From: Bolinopsis microptera
Taxonomy: Eukaryota; Ctenophora; Tentaculata; Lobata; Bolinopsidae
DNA: 64,000 bases
Assembly: GCF_026151205.1 (NCBI RefSeq)
Contig: NC_087076.1
Span: 20,826,828-20,890,827, forward strand
Direction of reading: 5' to 3'
Shown: one piece after another, positions 1 to 10,219 of the stretch
Numbering within the stretch: the stretch's first letter is position 1
Layout: the number at the start of each line of letters is the position of its first letter
Program-made: the position numbers and the translations under genes
Notes under the pieces: generated by a model
Told to the model about the DNA's origin: nothing
Seen by the model: the letters and a program-made list of their open reading frames with translations, nothing else
Databases searched by the model: none

Positions 1-318
1 AAACGTCTCACTCCCAGGGAGCATAATCGAATAATTATCGGATAGGATATCATCAGAGGTATGACCAGCATCGAAGTACAAGATAGGATTCTCCCGGACA
101 ATTAGGTCTCCGATATTCAGATCACATGTCGCAAAAAGTCCCAACCCTTTGCCGCTTGATTCCTTTATCTCAAAAGGATTGCAATTTAATTTATGGTTTT
201 TCCAGTCCTTTACCTGGCAATCCCTGCAGCAATACCGCACTTTACAGCATTTACCGCATTTCTTTGCGGTTGTGCTACCGCAAGTTGCGCAGTTGTTGTC
301 TAAGTCTTTCATATCCAT
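1..318 (-). CDS. SMYD-like (MYND + SET) protein, N-terminal exon, cut by window edge
   Basis: Reads as 106 codons from the ATG at 318 down to base 1 without a stop. A MYND zinc finger fills residues about 10-46 (CATC, CGKC, YCCRDC, then H and C), followed by the start of a SET domain with the GKGLGLFA motif at about 57-63. Through residue 82 it is nearly identical to the two other SMYD copies in this window (starts at 2932 and 30871), but after 'PILYF' it diverges completely. It has four extra N-terminal codons relative to the others. MYND-SET proteins are lysine methyltransferases or relatives; the catalytic NHSC part would lie outside the window. It may be an intact third paralogue or a fragment whose homology stops at residue 82; the window cannot decide. 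Confidence 0.6.
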   Translation of the reverse strand, partial: MDMKDLDNNCATCGSTTAKKCGKCCKVRYCCRDCQVKDWKNHKLNCNPFEIKESSGKGLGLFATCDLNIGDLIVRENPILYFDAGHTSDDILSDNYSIMLPGSETF

Positions 319-534
319 AACGTCCTATAAGTGAGTATAAATATGTGATATTTGCTAGTGCTACGTACATATTATCATATCTTGCGTGTTTAACCGTCCA
401 AATAAATCATTTGACGCGCAAGACCAAGACAACATGTAACACATGATAACTATTTTATAATGTATAAGTTATAGTTCTATGGTCTCGTCATCATCAGTAG
501 TGTCTGGCTTTCATTTACCCAAATACAAAAGTTA

Positions 535-945
535 CTTGATCTATTGGCTCTCGCGATTTGCGTTGCGCAGTGTTTTCAACATTGCATAAATTGATTGAGG
601 CCCATTAATCGTACTTCATAGAGTTTCCAAAAATTGAGCAACTTCATTACAACAAGTTCGATTAAACTAAAACTTCGAGTTCGAATTCAAGAAAATAACA
701 CGAAAATAAAATAACTCGTACGTTTGCGCTAAGAGTCACCAGATTAAACTTAATCAAATGCAAAAAAGAATGACAATGGCAAAATATTATCCACAGTAGT
801 AACAAAGACAGTCCATGACAGCGTATTTGCCAGCCAAACGGAGAAACACCCTGGTGTATGAAGGTCATGACACAGGTGTTACGGTATGTGGGTGATTTCA
901 TCAAGCATTGTAATTTGATACTCGCGAAATATAAATTTACTCGTA
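535..945. repeat. Dispersed repeat, copy 1
   Basis: The stretch starting 'cttgatctattggctctcgc' and ending in 'ctcgcgaaata' recurs at 959-1510 and, in its second half, at 5195-5460. The copies share 'gccagccaaacgg' and 'aagcattgtaatttga'. No ORF is conserved between copies, so I see no gene. The rest of 319-1580 holds nothing else recognisable. Confidence 0.7.
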
Positions 946-958
946 TACAAATTTACCT

Positions 959-1510
959 ACTTGATCTATCGGCTATCGCAATTCGCGCTGCGCAGTGTTT
1001 TCAACATTGCATAAATTGATTGAGGCCCATTAATCGTACTTCCTAGAGTCCCTCCAAAAATAAAGCAACCTCAAGTTCGATTAAAAGATTAAACTAAAAT
1101 TTCGAATTCAAGAAAATGACTCAAAACAAAATAACTCTTAGTACGTATGTGCTAAGAGTCACCAGACTCTGATTATACTGAATGAAATGTTTTAAAAACA
1201 TGATAATGGCAACAGAGACAGTCCATCGCACTCACACTGTGAGTGACTCACAGCGCATTTGCCAGCCAAACGGGGAACACCTTATGACATACAGTATGCT
1301 GGGTAATGTCATTAAGCATTGTAATTTGACACTCGCGAAATGTAAAAATAATATGACTACAATAAAAATATTTTCACACGATGTCATTAATCTTTATTCT
1401 ACGTATCACGTGAGCGCAAGCTTCTTGTTTTCAGAACAAAGTAATTAGTCCGTAGGGCGTAGAAGGAACATAGTGTGTGTAATCTTATTTTCTATGAGAC
1501 TTACATGTAT
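959..1510. repeat. Dispersed repeat, copy 2
   Basis: Direct second copy of the 535-945 repeat, running further to 'gtgtgtaatcttattttcta', a tail also present in the 5195-5460 copy. The 88-codon ORF inside (1182-1448) is not conserved among copies and is not considered coding. Confidence 0.7.
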
Positions 1511-1709
1511 TATTATTTTAAACATTTATTTTAAACATTTTCGACTAAACTATTTGAAAACACTATTATATCAGAAATGCGTTAATTAAATCTAGTAAAT
1601 TTGTAACTTTTGGTTAAAACATGATTAAATAAACATAGTTTTTTGAATAGAAAATAATTTCTTAACTAAAACATAGGCAAAATTTGATAAATTTGCGCCA
1701 GTTTGTTAA

Positions 1710-2932
1710 TCAATTAGATCTCTGAAACAGCCATGTTGCAAGACTATTCCTTCTCTTTTCGTAACTTTCCTTTCTGTTCGCAAGTTTGAAGTTTGTCGTC
1801 ATTTCTAACGCCTTCTCCCTGTACTGTTCATACTGCTCAAAAATCGGAGGAATATCATTATACTGCTTAAAAGCCTCAATTGATTCATAGAGATCAAAGT
1901 ACGCCATGGGAAGAAAGGACACGAGATACTCACAGTCTTCCAAAATCTTGCATTTTTCAAGGGCTGCATTTATAGCACTTTCAAATTCATTTCTACTGTT
2001 GTAATCAGGAATTTCGTCATGGAGTTTCTTTAATCTTCTCCGCATTGCATCGTCAGTAGCATGATCGGAGGTGCAAATTGAACACGCGCATTCAAAGTTC
2101 CACTTCTTGGACAGGATCTTTTTCCTCTCCAGATATGTGAGGAAGTCATCGTCTGCAATATAATCAGCCACCACTTCCTCTCCTTTTTTGATTTTCTTGA
2201 TAGCTCTAACCTCCTTATCCTCCCTTACCGTCTCCATGAAACTCCATTCGGCGTTCGGCGAACAACTGTGGTTGATCCTAGCTATGGTAGTGTGCAAAGC
2301 TGCATCGTTTTTAGCTCCGTCATCATCTATTGCTATGCAATTTGTACCAAAGATCCGCATTGCCTTTTTCCTGCAAATGAAGATACATTAAGGGGGGGGG
2401 GGGGGGGGCTGAACTTATTTTCGACAAGCCGGACATGCTTCCAGAAATTATCCTAAAGAGTGAAGAACTCATTATTCCACATTGTTTTATATATATCAAA
2501 AGTCAGTTTGTTTACATACCATTCCTCTTCGACTTCATTGGAAGATGAATCCGGACAAAGCCCTCGAATCATGTCATTCCATCTCACTGGAACTGAGTCA
2601 GCTCCAGTGAGATCAAGAATCATATCCTTCTTTTCCCTACTTAGCGCCTCAAATGCTTTCTTAAACGTCTTAGGGTTCCCAATATTAGAACCACCCTCAA
2701 AGTACAAGATAGGATTCTCCCGGACAATTAGGTCTCCGATATTCAGATCACATGTCGCAAAAAGTCCCAATCCTTTGCCGCTCGATTCCTTTATCTCAAA
2801 AGGATTGCAATTTAGTTTATGGTTTTTCCAGTCAGTTACCTGGCAATCCCTGCAGCAATAACGCACTTTAAAGCATTTACCGCATTTCTTTGTGGCTGTG
2901 CTACCGCAAGTTGCGCAGTTGTTGTCTTCCAT
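1710..2932 (-). CDS. SET and MYND domain (SMYD-like) protein
   Basis: Two exons, 2932-2520 and 2370-1710, join in frame across a 149-nt intron (donor GTATGT, acceptor TTTGCAG) to give 357 residues. The MYND finger is at about 7-42 (CATC, CGKC, YCCRDC, H, C). SET motifs follow: GKGLGLFA, then RINHSCSPNAEW, GEEVVADY, and a post-SET CACSIC zinc site. This is the SMYD layout, in which the SET domain is split by the MYND finger; the family methylates lysines on histones or other proteins. At 357 residues it is shorter than SMYD1-3 (roughly 430-490), mainly through a short C-terminal helical region. A C17 run lies within the intron about 20 nt before the acceptor, where it may serve as the pyrimidine tract. 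An AATAAA lies about 180 nt past the stop. Substrate unknown. Confidence 0.8.
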
Positions 2933-3013
2933 AACGTCTTACGAGTGAGTATTTAGGATATTTGTTATTTTAGCATACCCGGTATACTGCCGTTTTCTGA
3001 CAAAAGTGCTTAA

Positions 3014-3748
3014 GGGGGCCGGGGGGGGGGTCTTCATCAAAATTCTCTCGAAATCGACTTTATAGTTGTTTCTGATAGAGGGGAGTGATATCTATCAGCT
3101 GCTTTTGGTCTCATGGAAAAATATTGTTCCTAGCCGAAATTATCGCTGGTAAAAGGTCAGCGCTTATATCTTTATGTGTAATTGTATTGCGCGAGCGATT
3201 TTCAATCGCGCGTTCTGAAAATCGAGTCTAAAAATCTATCTTCTCCCACATTTTTTGAGCAATCACCCTCAAACTTTCAGGATATGTTCTAAGGATCAGT
3301 TAGAAGAGAACTCTAGAGCCAGAATTTTGAGATAGGCCTTCAAAGATTTTTAATTCGATTTTGAAAATCTTGGACTTCTAAAAATCAAGGTCCAAGATTT
3401 TCAAAATCGAATTAAAAATCTTTAAAGGCCTATCTTTAAATTCTGGCTCTAGAGTTCTCTTGTAACTGATCCTAAAAACATATCCTGAAAGTTTGAGGGT
3501 GATTGCTCAAAAAATGTAGGAGAAGATAGATTTTTAGACTCGATTTTCAGAACGCGCGATTGAAAATCACTCGCGCAATACAATTACACATAAGCGCTGA
3601 CCTTTTACCAGCGATAATTTCGGCTAGGAAAAATAATTTCCATGGGACTAAAAGCAGCTGATAGATATCACTCCCCTCTATCAGAAACAATTATAAAGTC
3701 GATTTCGAGAGAATTTTGATGAAGACCCCCCCCCCCCCCCCGGCCCCC
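3014..3748. mobile_element. Foldback (long palindromic) element flanked by TTAA, copy A
   Basis: Nearly the whole element is one inverted repeat: two arms of about 360 bp meet around 3375-3395. Each end reads GGGGGCC then a G run (C run on the right) then TCTTCATCAAAATT. TTAA directly flanks both ends (3010-3013 and 3749-3752), as expected for piggyBac-type insertion. There is no ORF, so it would be non-autonomous. A second copy lies at 30953-31678 inside the duplicated segment. The piggyBac link rests only on the TTAA flanks. Confidence 0.7.
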
Positions 3749-4307
3749 TTAAGTAACACAAGGTTCATTTTGTGCAAATTGACTTTAAAGATTTCAATTC
3801 TGTAATTGCTCTGGGCTAGCTGCTGTCAAATTTAAACTGAACCCTGACAGGTTGAGGTAGGCACAACTTTGGTTGTGATTGATGTTTTTTTGATGCAGTA
3901 AAATTATCGATTAGGGAATACTTAAATAAAAACTTTATCAGTTTATCGTTATCGACAAATAAAAATCCATACAATTTATATTACGGAGCTAGATCGTAGA
4001 TAGATAGTAGTATAGATGATAACAAGAAACTATAACATAACTGATTTTAAATTTCCGGATGTATAGGTTTGAGGAAGCCTATGAGCTAGGTAAGCAGATA
4101 ACTTAGTGTTTACCATGTTATAAAGTTATAAGGCACAACACTCATACTCGAAAAATAAAATCGTACAAGAAAAATGTATGGTCAGGAACAGGTTGTAATA
4201 ATACGGAATATTTAAACTGTCCCTTTGATCACGAATCAATACGAACAAAAAGGTAGATTGATTACAGCGTGAATATGAGGTATATAAGATGAGCTATAGA
4301 AATGAAT

Positions 4308-5194
4308 AGATATGTTTCGCTCTATAAGGCAGCTGACCCAGGCCGAGTCTATCGAGCACAAAATAAAAGGATGAAACATTTTTCCTGTAAGCTTGTAGTA
4401 AAAAATAAAAATATACTAGCTTGTTGAGTTGTTAAGTATTACATGCGATGAGCTATTCTTACTTTACATCACAAGATCCAATCATGTCCTAACATTCCCT
4501 ACTCAAAGCCAATATCCCATTCACTGTAATTGATAAGCTAAGAAGGTACACGAATCGTGTGTGAACAATGTTGCGTTATCCAGCTATTATCGTGCGAAGT
4601 ACCTACAGCTTTACACGTCACGAGGCACACTGTTCCTACTCAAGTATTGCATCCTACAAATCTTCTCTCAAGATACTATTTATTCAGCAATACTATCGAG
4701 AATATATCTATTTATATTAAAACTTGACGAAAAAATCCATAATTTCTGATTCGGAGACGAAAACCAATCGACAATTTGCTTCATTTTAAGTCAGGCAAGC
4801 TAAAACTCTGCAGTCTCAACTGATTAGAGAATAAAAATTTTAAAGCAAATTTTGAAGCAAATTTTGAAAGGTTCTGCATTGGCAAATCGGCAATTTTGAC
4901 GGCGAAGCTAGCGTTTCTGAAGTTTATGACCATCACCAATCGATCCGTCATGAAAATTTAGATTTGTAAGTACCGATTATATAGCTTCAGTTGACAGAAT
5001 CAACATTTAATTAAAAGTATTTATACTTTTATAAAAGTATATGGCACTTAAGCACTTTTGTGAGAAAACGAGCTCGTTTTCACAAAAGTGCCTAAGTGCA
5101 ATGAATTGTTTTTTTTTCAGGCCAAAAGACCCACGATCACCAAATTGCCGTCACTAGGCCAGTTTGGGACGTAGAAAACAATGCCACCATTTTG
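4308..5194. other. Non-coding stretch with one near-perfect hairpin
   Basis: No gene is seen. At 5044-5099 a 56-bp palindrome centres on GAGCTC, with arms 'gcacttaagcacttttgtga' and 'cacaaaagtgcctaagtgc'. Its arm resembles the sequence flanking the foldback element ('gacaaaagtgcttaag' at about 2999). Confidence 0.5.
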
Positions 5195-5460
5195 ATTCCA
5201 TGGCAGCGTCCTTGCCAGCCAAACAGGGAAACACTTGGGTCTCTGTGGATGATGTTATCAAGCATTGTAATTTGATTCTCGCGAAATGTAAAAATGATAT
5301 GATTACAATATGTAAATTGTAAGTATTTTTACACGATATTATTTATCTATGTACATTCTACGTGAACGCAAGCTTCATGTTTTCAGAATAAATTAGAGTA
5401 TCGACTGTAGAAGGAACATAATGTGTGTAATCTTATTTTCTATGAGGCTTAAATGTGAGT
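5195..5460. repeat. Dispersed repeat, copy 3
   Basis: Matches the second half of the repeats at 535-945 and 959-1510 in the same orientation ('gccagccaaacagggaaacac', 'aagcattgtaatttgattct', 'gtgtgtaatcttattttcta'). Confidence 0.65.
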
Positions 5461-5719
5461 GCTAGTCACATATCGTTTGGGGTTTTAAAGTTCGACACGC
5501 ACGTCCCTTAGCCCTTGATACGAGAAACATCCCATTAGTAAAGGTTCCAGTTCCTTATGAGTTCCTCTAAACTATATCGAGCAGACAAGTCTTAAAGATA
5601 ATGTTTACTTCTTAAGTACTTCTTAATGAGCAGCTATGAAGTACTGAGTTGTCATGGGTACTGTGTAGCCCATTTATACATCACACCACTATCGCCACCA
5701 CCCGGTTAAGTAAAATCCT

Positions 5720-5945
5720 GCATGCTAGGAGTAAACTACTGCTACTGTCGGAACTAAGTCCGATAACACCCTCCATATATCCCTGTCCCACATCAGGGTT
5801 CGCAGTTCCTCTTTAGAGTTTGTCCCAACTTCCTTCAGTAACATCGACAAATAGTTTTTTTCTTGGTCGGCCTTGCTGTGCACTACCATGCGTAGGTTTC
5901 CATAAGACTAAATCACTGGCAAGTAGCTCAGGATGTCTAGGATTA
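5720..5945 (-). mobile_element. LINE 3' fragment
   Basis: The reverse complement closely matches the 3' end of the LINE at 25975-26190: both encode, with frame breaks, a C-terminal tail of the type 'SKEELRTLM.DRDIWR', usual at the end of LINE ORF2 proteins. It ends with degenerate GTA-type repeats. It looks like a severely 5'-truncated insertion. Between 5461 and 5720, and between 5945 and 6053, I see nothing else. Confidence 0.65.
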
Positions 5946-6053
5946 AATACATCAAATCAATTATTATTTTAAAATTAACCAATTCTGTTAAACATTATTG
6001 AACAGCTATATTTAAATGGCTCGTAACATTGTCTTAACCTCCAACTGTGTAGC

Positions 6054-7890
6054 ATGGTACAATGTCTGAGTGAAGTTTACCCAGCGATAGAGAGGTGCCC
6101 CCAGGACAGCGTTTTACTAGCTACCTCCGGAGGTGTTGTGGTATGTGCGGTATCTAAAGAATGTGCTGAGCAGGCCCTCGGATTCCTGCCTTCCGGCATT
6201 TCCGCGCTGGGTAAGACTGAGATTCTTCATGTGTATTTTGACATGATTTTGTTAACATATTCAGAGGATGAAACGACCCTTAATTACTTAATAGTCGATC
6301 CAATGAATCCAGCTACAAAATTGTCTTACGACTTATATTCAATTCAAGAAGCAATTTTATTTGTATCAATTTTAGAGAAATTAAAATAATAATTTTAAGA
6401 TTTGTCTGCTATCAATCTCTACAGGATCTATTCAAGATATCGGTGATGATATCGAATATGTAAAGGATGATATCCCACTGATACGAATTGTAGGTTCAGT
6501 CGATATCTTGGTCAATAAAAGAGATGGAGTGTATCACCCTGCTTCAATTGAGAAAGCTAGGTAACGTTACTTCTTTTCTGGTTATTTCTGGCACTGATTA
6601 TCGCTGTAATCATATTCATAGTTGAACGAGACTCGAGAGGTTTCTATCCTTGGGTTGATATGATTGGATACTTAAAATTTAAGTTTATTATTCAATTTCA
6701 ACTGTTAATGATATTTTGGTTCTGAGTATAACCAGATTATTAAATATAACAAGTTACATAATTTCCATAAAAGTTCACTAAAACATGACAAAAGACAGGT
6801 TCTACAAGATGCTGTTCTGTTGAGCAACAACACTGTCCTAACTGCTGATAAAGCTGTACCTCCAGCGCAGTCTAACTATCAGCTCGCACTTGACATCTCA
6901 TCTCAGGTATAGTTTAATTAATAATATTATGAAATCAAACCCGATCGATATTTTATTATAATCCGAACCTTACATTTGGAGATATTCTTGTTCTTATTGC
7001 TATCTTCCAATTTCACCTCTTCCATCCTTAACCTGTCTTAACAAGCAAGTTTTCTGTTATCAGGAGGGAAGAGCCCCTGTGATTCTGTCAGATAGCGACT
7101 GTTACAAGACAAGTGTTGATATCGATGTTATCATGATACCAGACAGTGATATTAGCGCTAGAGAATGTATTCTCCAACAATTCGATAAACTTATCCTAGG
7201 TGAATCTATATTCTATCAATTTTAAGTTATAAATGCTCAATACCTTCTTATATTTTTGCTAACATCTGTGAACGAGCACAGCTATGATGTATTGAGTATT
7301 AAAACTAAAACATTCCTTCTGTGATGACCAATAATCCCCTTTCAGATGTCAAAAGGAATGCTCTGCATTTCCAACCACCGGGTTTTGGGGCCCCCCTCAC
7401 ATTCCTTGATTCCCACAGTAAAGATGCAACTTCTGAATTACACCGGGTATTTAACATGCCTGCTGTCAGCCATTTTCATCCAGCTCAAGCTATAAGGTAT
7501 CGATTTTGGTGTTCTTTAAGTTAATACTTGATGCAAAGCTATCGCTTTTTACGGTATCTTTTTTTCTGAATCAGATATATTCTATTTCAGTTTCAATATT
7601 TTCTTCTCATCCATCATTTTATTACTTTAACGATGCTTGCTCTACTTTCATCCGCGATTCTTATATCTTGCAAACCGACTTGTAGTTGTACAGTAAGCTA
7701 CACACAGTACTTCATCAATTAACCTAAATAAACAGACCACTTTAAATACACCTGACACTGAGTTTACACCAGAGTGGAGAAGTGTGACGGAGAAGGGAGA
7801 CTGATAACACCGCACAAGAATGTGTCTGGAGTCAAGTCACGTGATGTTCTCACAGTTTCTGGGGACTACGCTTATCATCATTATATGCAG
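6054..7890 (+). CDS. UFSP2: UFSP2-like Ufm1-specific protease, N-terminal half only
   Basis: Six exons join in continuous frame: 6054-6210, 6425-6560, 6795-6906, 7064-7199, 7346-7496 and 7773-7890, giving 270 residues. Introns are GT-AG; the acceptor before 6795 is weak (AAAAG with no pyrimidine tract). The last exon ends in 'DYAYHHYMQ', which resembles the sequence just before the catalytic segment of UFSP2, the C78 cysteine protease that matures UFM1 and removes it from targets at the ER. The exon that should follow, carrying the GWGC-type active-site cysteine, is not seen in the next 5 kb, which are repeats and then an unrelated gene. So this is a truncated gene, a duplicated fragment, or a gene with a distant or misassembled 3' end. 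The identification rests on the end motif and a non-catalytic N-terminal half of about the expected size. Confidence 0.6.
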
Positions 7891-9303
7891 GTTTGTATCT
7901 TTATTTTGTAGGCATCCTGATCCCTATTCATAACTAGATAGCATTTCATCTTTACTTAGGTCATGTGCCAGTTAAAATAGTGATGATATTAGAAGTCACA
8001 ATGATAATATATTTTCATAATTCGTGTTGCAAAATTTTATAATTCAATATGACGTACAGAATGTAGTTCTGAATAAATTCCCATAGAAATTGCTGGGGTA
8101 TTTTTGTATTTGTGTACAGATTCTATTCAGCGGCTTTACTTGAATTTTCTCTCGTATAACTTACAATTATACAGGGGCCCAGAATACACAGTTATACGTG
8201 AAGGTCACAGCTTTTCTTTTAGATATTAACTGTAATCTATCAGTACAGTTTATTCTGGACCTCCCTTTACATGTAGTTAATTACATATAATAATAATAAT
8301 AATATGTAATTATATAATATATAATAAAAGATCATTAGCCTACTCCAACCACCAGATCCCTAACACGTGCTGATAACAAGAGAGATAACAGTTTCCTCTT
8401 GTTATCTAACAGATGCAGGTCCAGAGGAAGGAGCGTCTCCCAGGAGTTGCCACGAGGAGGCTGATCTTCTGGTTACACCCGCTCTCAGCTCTGTCTTATT
8501 AGTCTCTTTATCTATTATCTCATGATCAAGACACAAATTAAGCAAGAAGTAACAAATTAAGCAAGAAGTACCATGCCTGCTCTTGATTATTGCTGCTTGT
8601 TGGTTATTTAAGAGACAAAATGAGACATGAAGCTGAATGAATAGCAAGTGTGTCCTGTAGCCCGCTCTCAAGTACCAACATGACCCAAACCACCCACCTG
8701 GTACCCACAGTTGGAATATCTAGTTCATGTCCTGTAATAGGGCCCACTGGACCACGTAAATCTCAGCTACTCTAGATTCTAGAACCAGTACCTCCCCTCC
8801 CCACCTCCCTCAACCCGGCTGCAGAGAGCGGGCCACAAACTCCCGAACCCACTGAGCCCGTCCTCCCTAGCCGCAGAGCTTTCTCTGATCTGGCATTCAA
8901 CTTGGTAGCAACCAGGGAACTAGCCACCACCACCACCGAAACAGGGTGAAGTCTCCTCGACCCTGGTCCCGCGCTAGCGAACATCGAACAAAATTCAAAC
9001 TTAAATAGTTATGTTTGTATCGGCTAGCAGGTGCCGAGGTGAGAAGACCGGAAGACCCTAGCAGAGCTTCACCCACACACATAACAACAACCTGGTCGCT
9101 CCACTGAACAGGTACGAAGTGGTACTTTTCACTCCAGCGGTACGTTTCACTACAATGGTTACTTATCACTCCAGTGCACGGTTCAGTGTTTGAAGATCAG
9201 GGGACACAGCCGCGCGGTCAGTCCCCCCTGACCTCCTGCTCCAAGGTGTCAACTCAGTGTGCTGGGTGAAACTGACTGCTAGTCACCTAGTCCGGCAACA
9301 GCA
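7891..9303. other. No clear gene; hairpin and possible small MITE
   Basis: No continuation of the UFSP2-like gene was found. At about 8173-8272 degenerate inverted ends (AGGGGCCCAGAATA and TATTCTGGACCTCCCT) suggest a small MITE. At 8372-8406 a hairpin has 11-bp arms GATAACAAGAG/CTCTTGTTATC. The stretch 8690-9300 is more GC-rich than its surroundings and could be a promoter region, but no specific element supports that. Confidence 0.4.
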
Positions 9304-9421
9304 ATGTCCAGCCCCCTGACAATTGATAATTTGTACAACGATTACACCATGTCGAAGGGGGATGCCAGGGAAAGATATAGCGGCCTGGTCCGATGGAAGG
9401 CAGGCTCAGCAAGTATTAAAA
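9304..9421 (+). CDS. Possible first coding exon, unrecognised
   Basis: An ATG opens a 39-codon stretch beginning MSSPLTIDNLYNDYTMSK with a second ATG at codon 16, charged and non-repetitive in composition, ending at a good donor (CT|GTAAGA). Without splicing it runs into TAG six codons later. I do not recognise the protein and found no acceptor-linked partner exon. It sits in a GC-richer stretch, as a 5' exon might. It could equally be chance. The following 9422-10211 holds no other gene, only a 22-bp direct repeat near 10016-10060. Confidence 0.22.
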
Positions 9422-10219
9422 ACTGTAAGACAAGATAGGCAGATGAAAGATTCTGATTCTCTTGTTGCCGGACAAAGACTGTGCCGTGGTCCAGTGTTTT
9501 ATACATACGACGCCTCTTCCTTCGACCACCCTCACGCCGCCTCTGCCTCATCCACCGTCATCACGCTGCTTCGTCAGGGTGGCACCAGCTCACATCGTGT
9601 CTTACTCTGAGCAAAGAATAATTGTTCTCGTTGCCAGGCAACCAATAATAGCACTCACGCTTAATCACGTGACTCAAAATTTGTGATCTCATTCGCCTGG
9701 CTAGCATATTCTCACCACGCAGTAAGTAGATTTAGCCGGATTTAGCCTGCCAATGAGGACTAGTACTCCACCACACGTGACCCTGTGTGACCAATAACAG
9801 CTCATTGTTGCACCACGTGTCCAGGTAATGTTATCACAAGTGATACGTGATGACAATACTCACATTACCACTGATGTGCTCATTAACCAATGTCGTGGTC
9901 CCTGGCTCCAGGTTAGCCAATGAGCTGGGGTAGGTTTTTTACCTGTGCACACTGTAGGAAATATCAGGTAGATGGTGGGGAGTGGGGTGGTGCTGGTATC
10001 TTAATCACTTGCATTATCTAATCTAGCGTACATTATCTAATCTAGCGTACATTATCTCGAAGACAAAGTCTTTATCAAGTTTGAATATTAACATGCTTTG
10101 AAAAATTTTAAACTCTTATCGCTGACTCAGTTACTCAGCAGGGCAGTATCAAAGAAGTCATTGTCTAGGTAAGGTGCGGATGATATTGATAAGACGGGCT
10201 TGAATTGCGTATTTGAGAT

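Larger units (their letters stand above)
1580..4307. repeat. Segmental duplication, copy A (2.7 kb)
   Basis: This block, containing the SMYD gene 1710-2932, the foldback element 3014-3748 and about 550 bp of non-coding DNA, is repeated in the same orientation at 29517-32238. The match begins at 'gttaattaaatctagta' and ends abruptly after 'gctatagaaatgaata'. From about 2010 to 4307 the copies differ by only scattered bases; between about 1710 and 2010 they are clearly more diverged. Positions 3753-4307 contain no gene. Confidence 0.9.

Noticed and set aside
2460..2861. 133-codon plus-strand ORF, also seen at 30430-30810
   Set aside because: Antisense shadow of SMYD exon 1; its duplication is explained by the segmental duplication.
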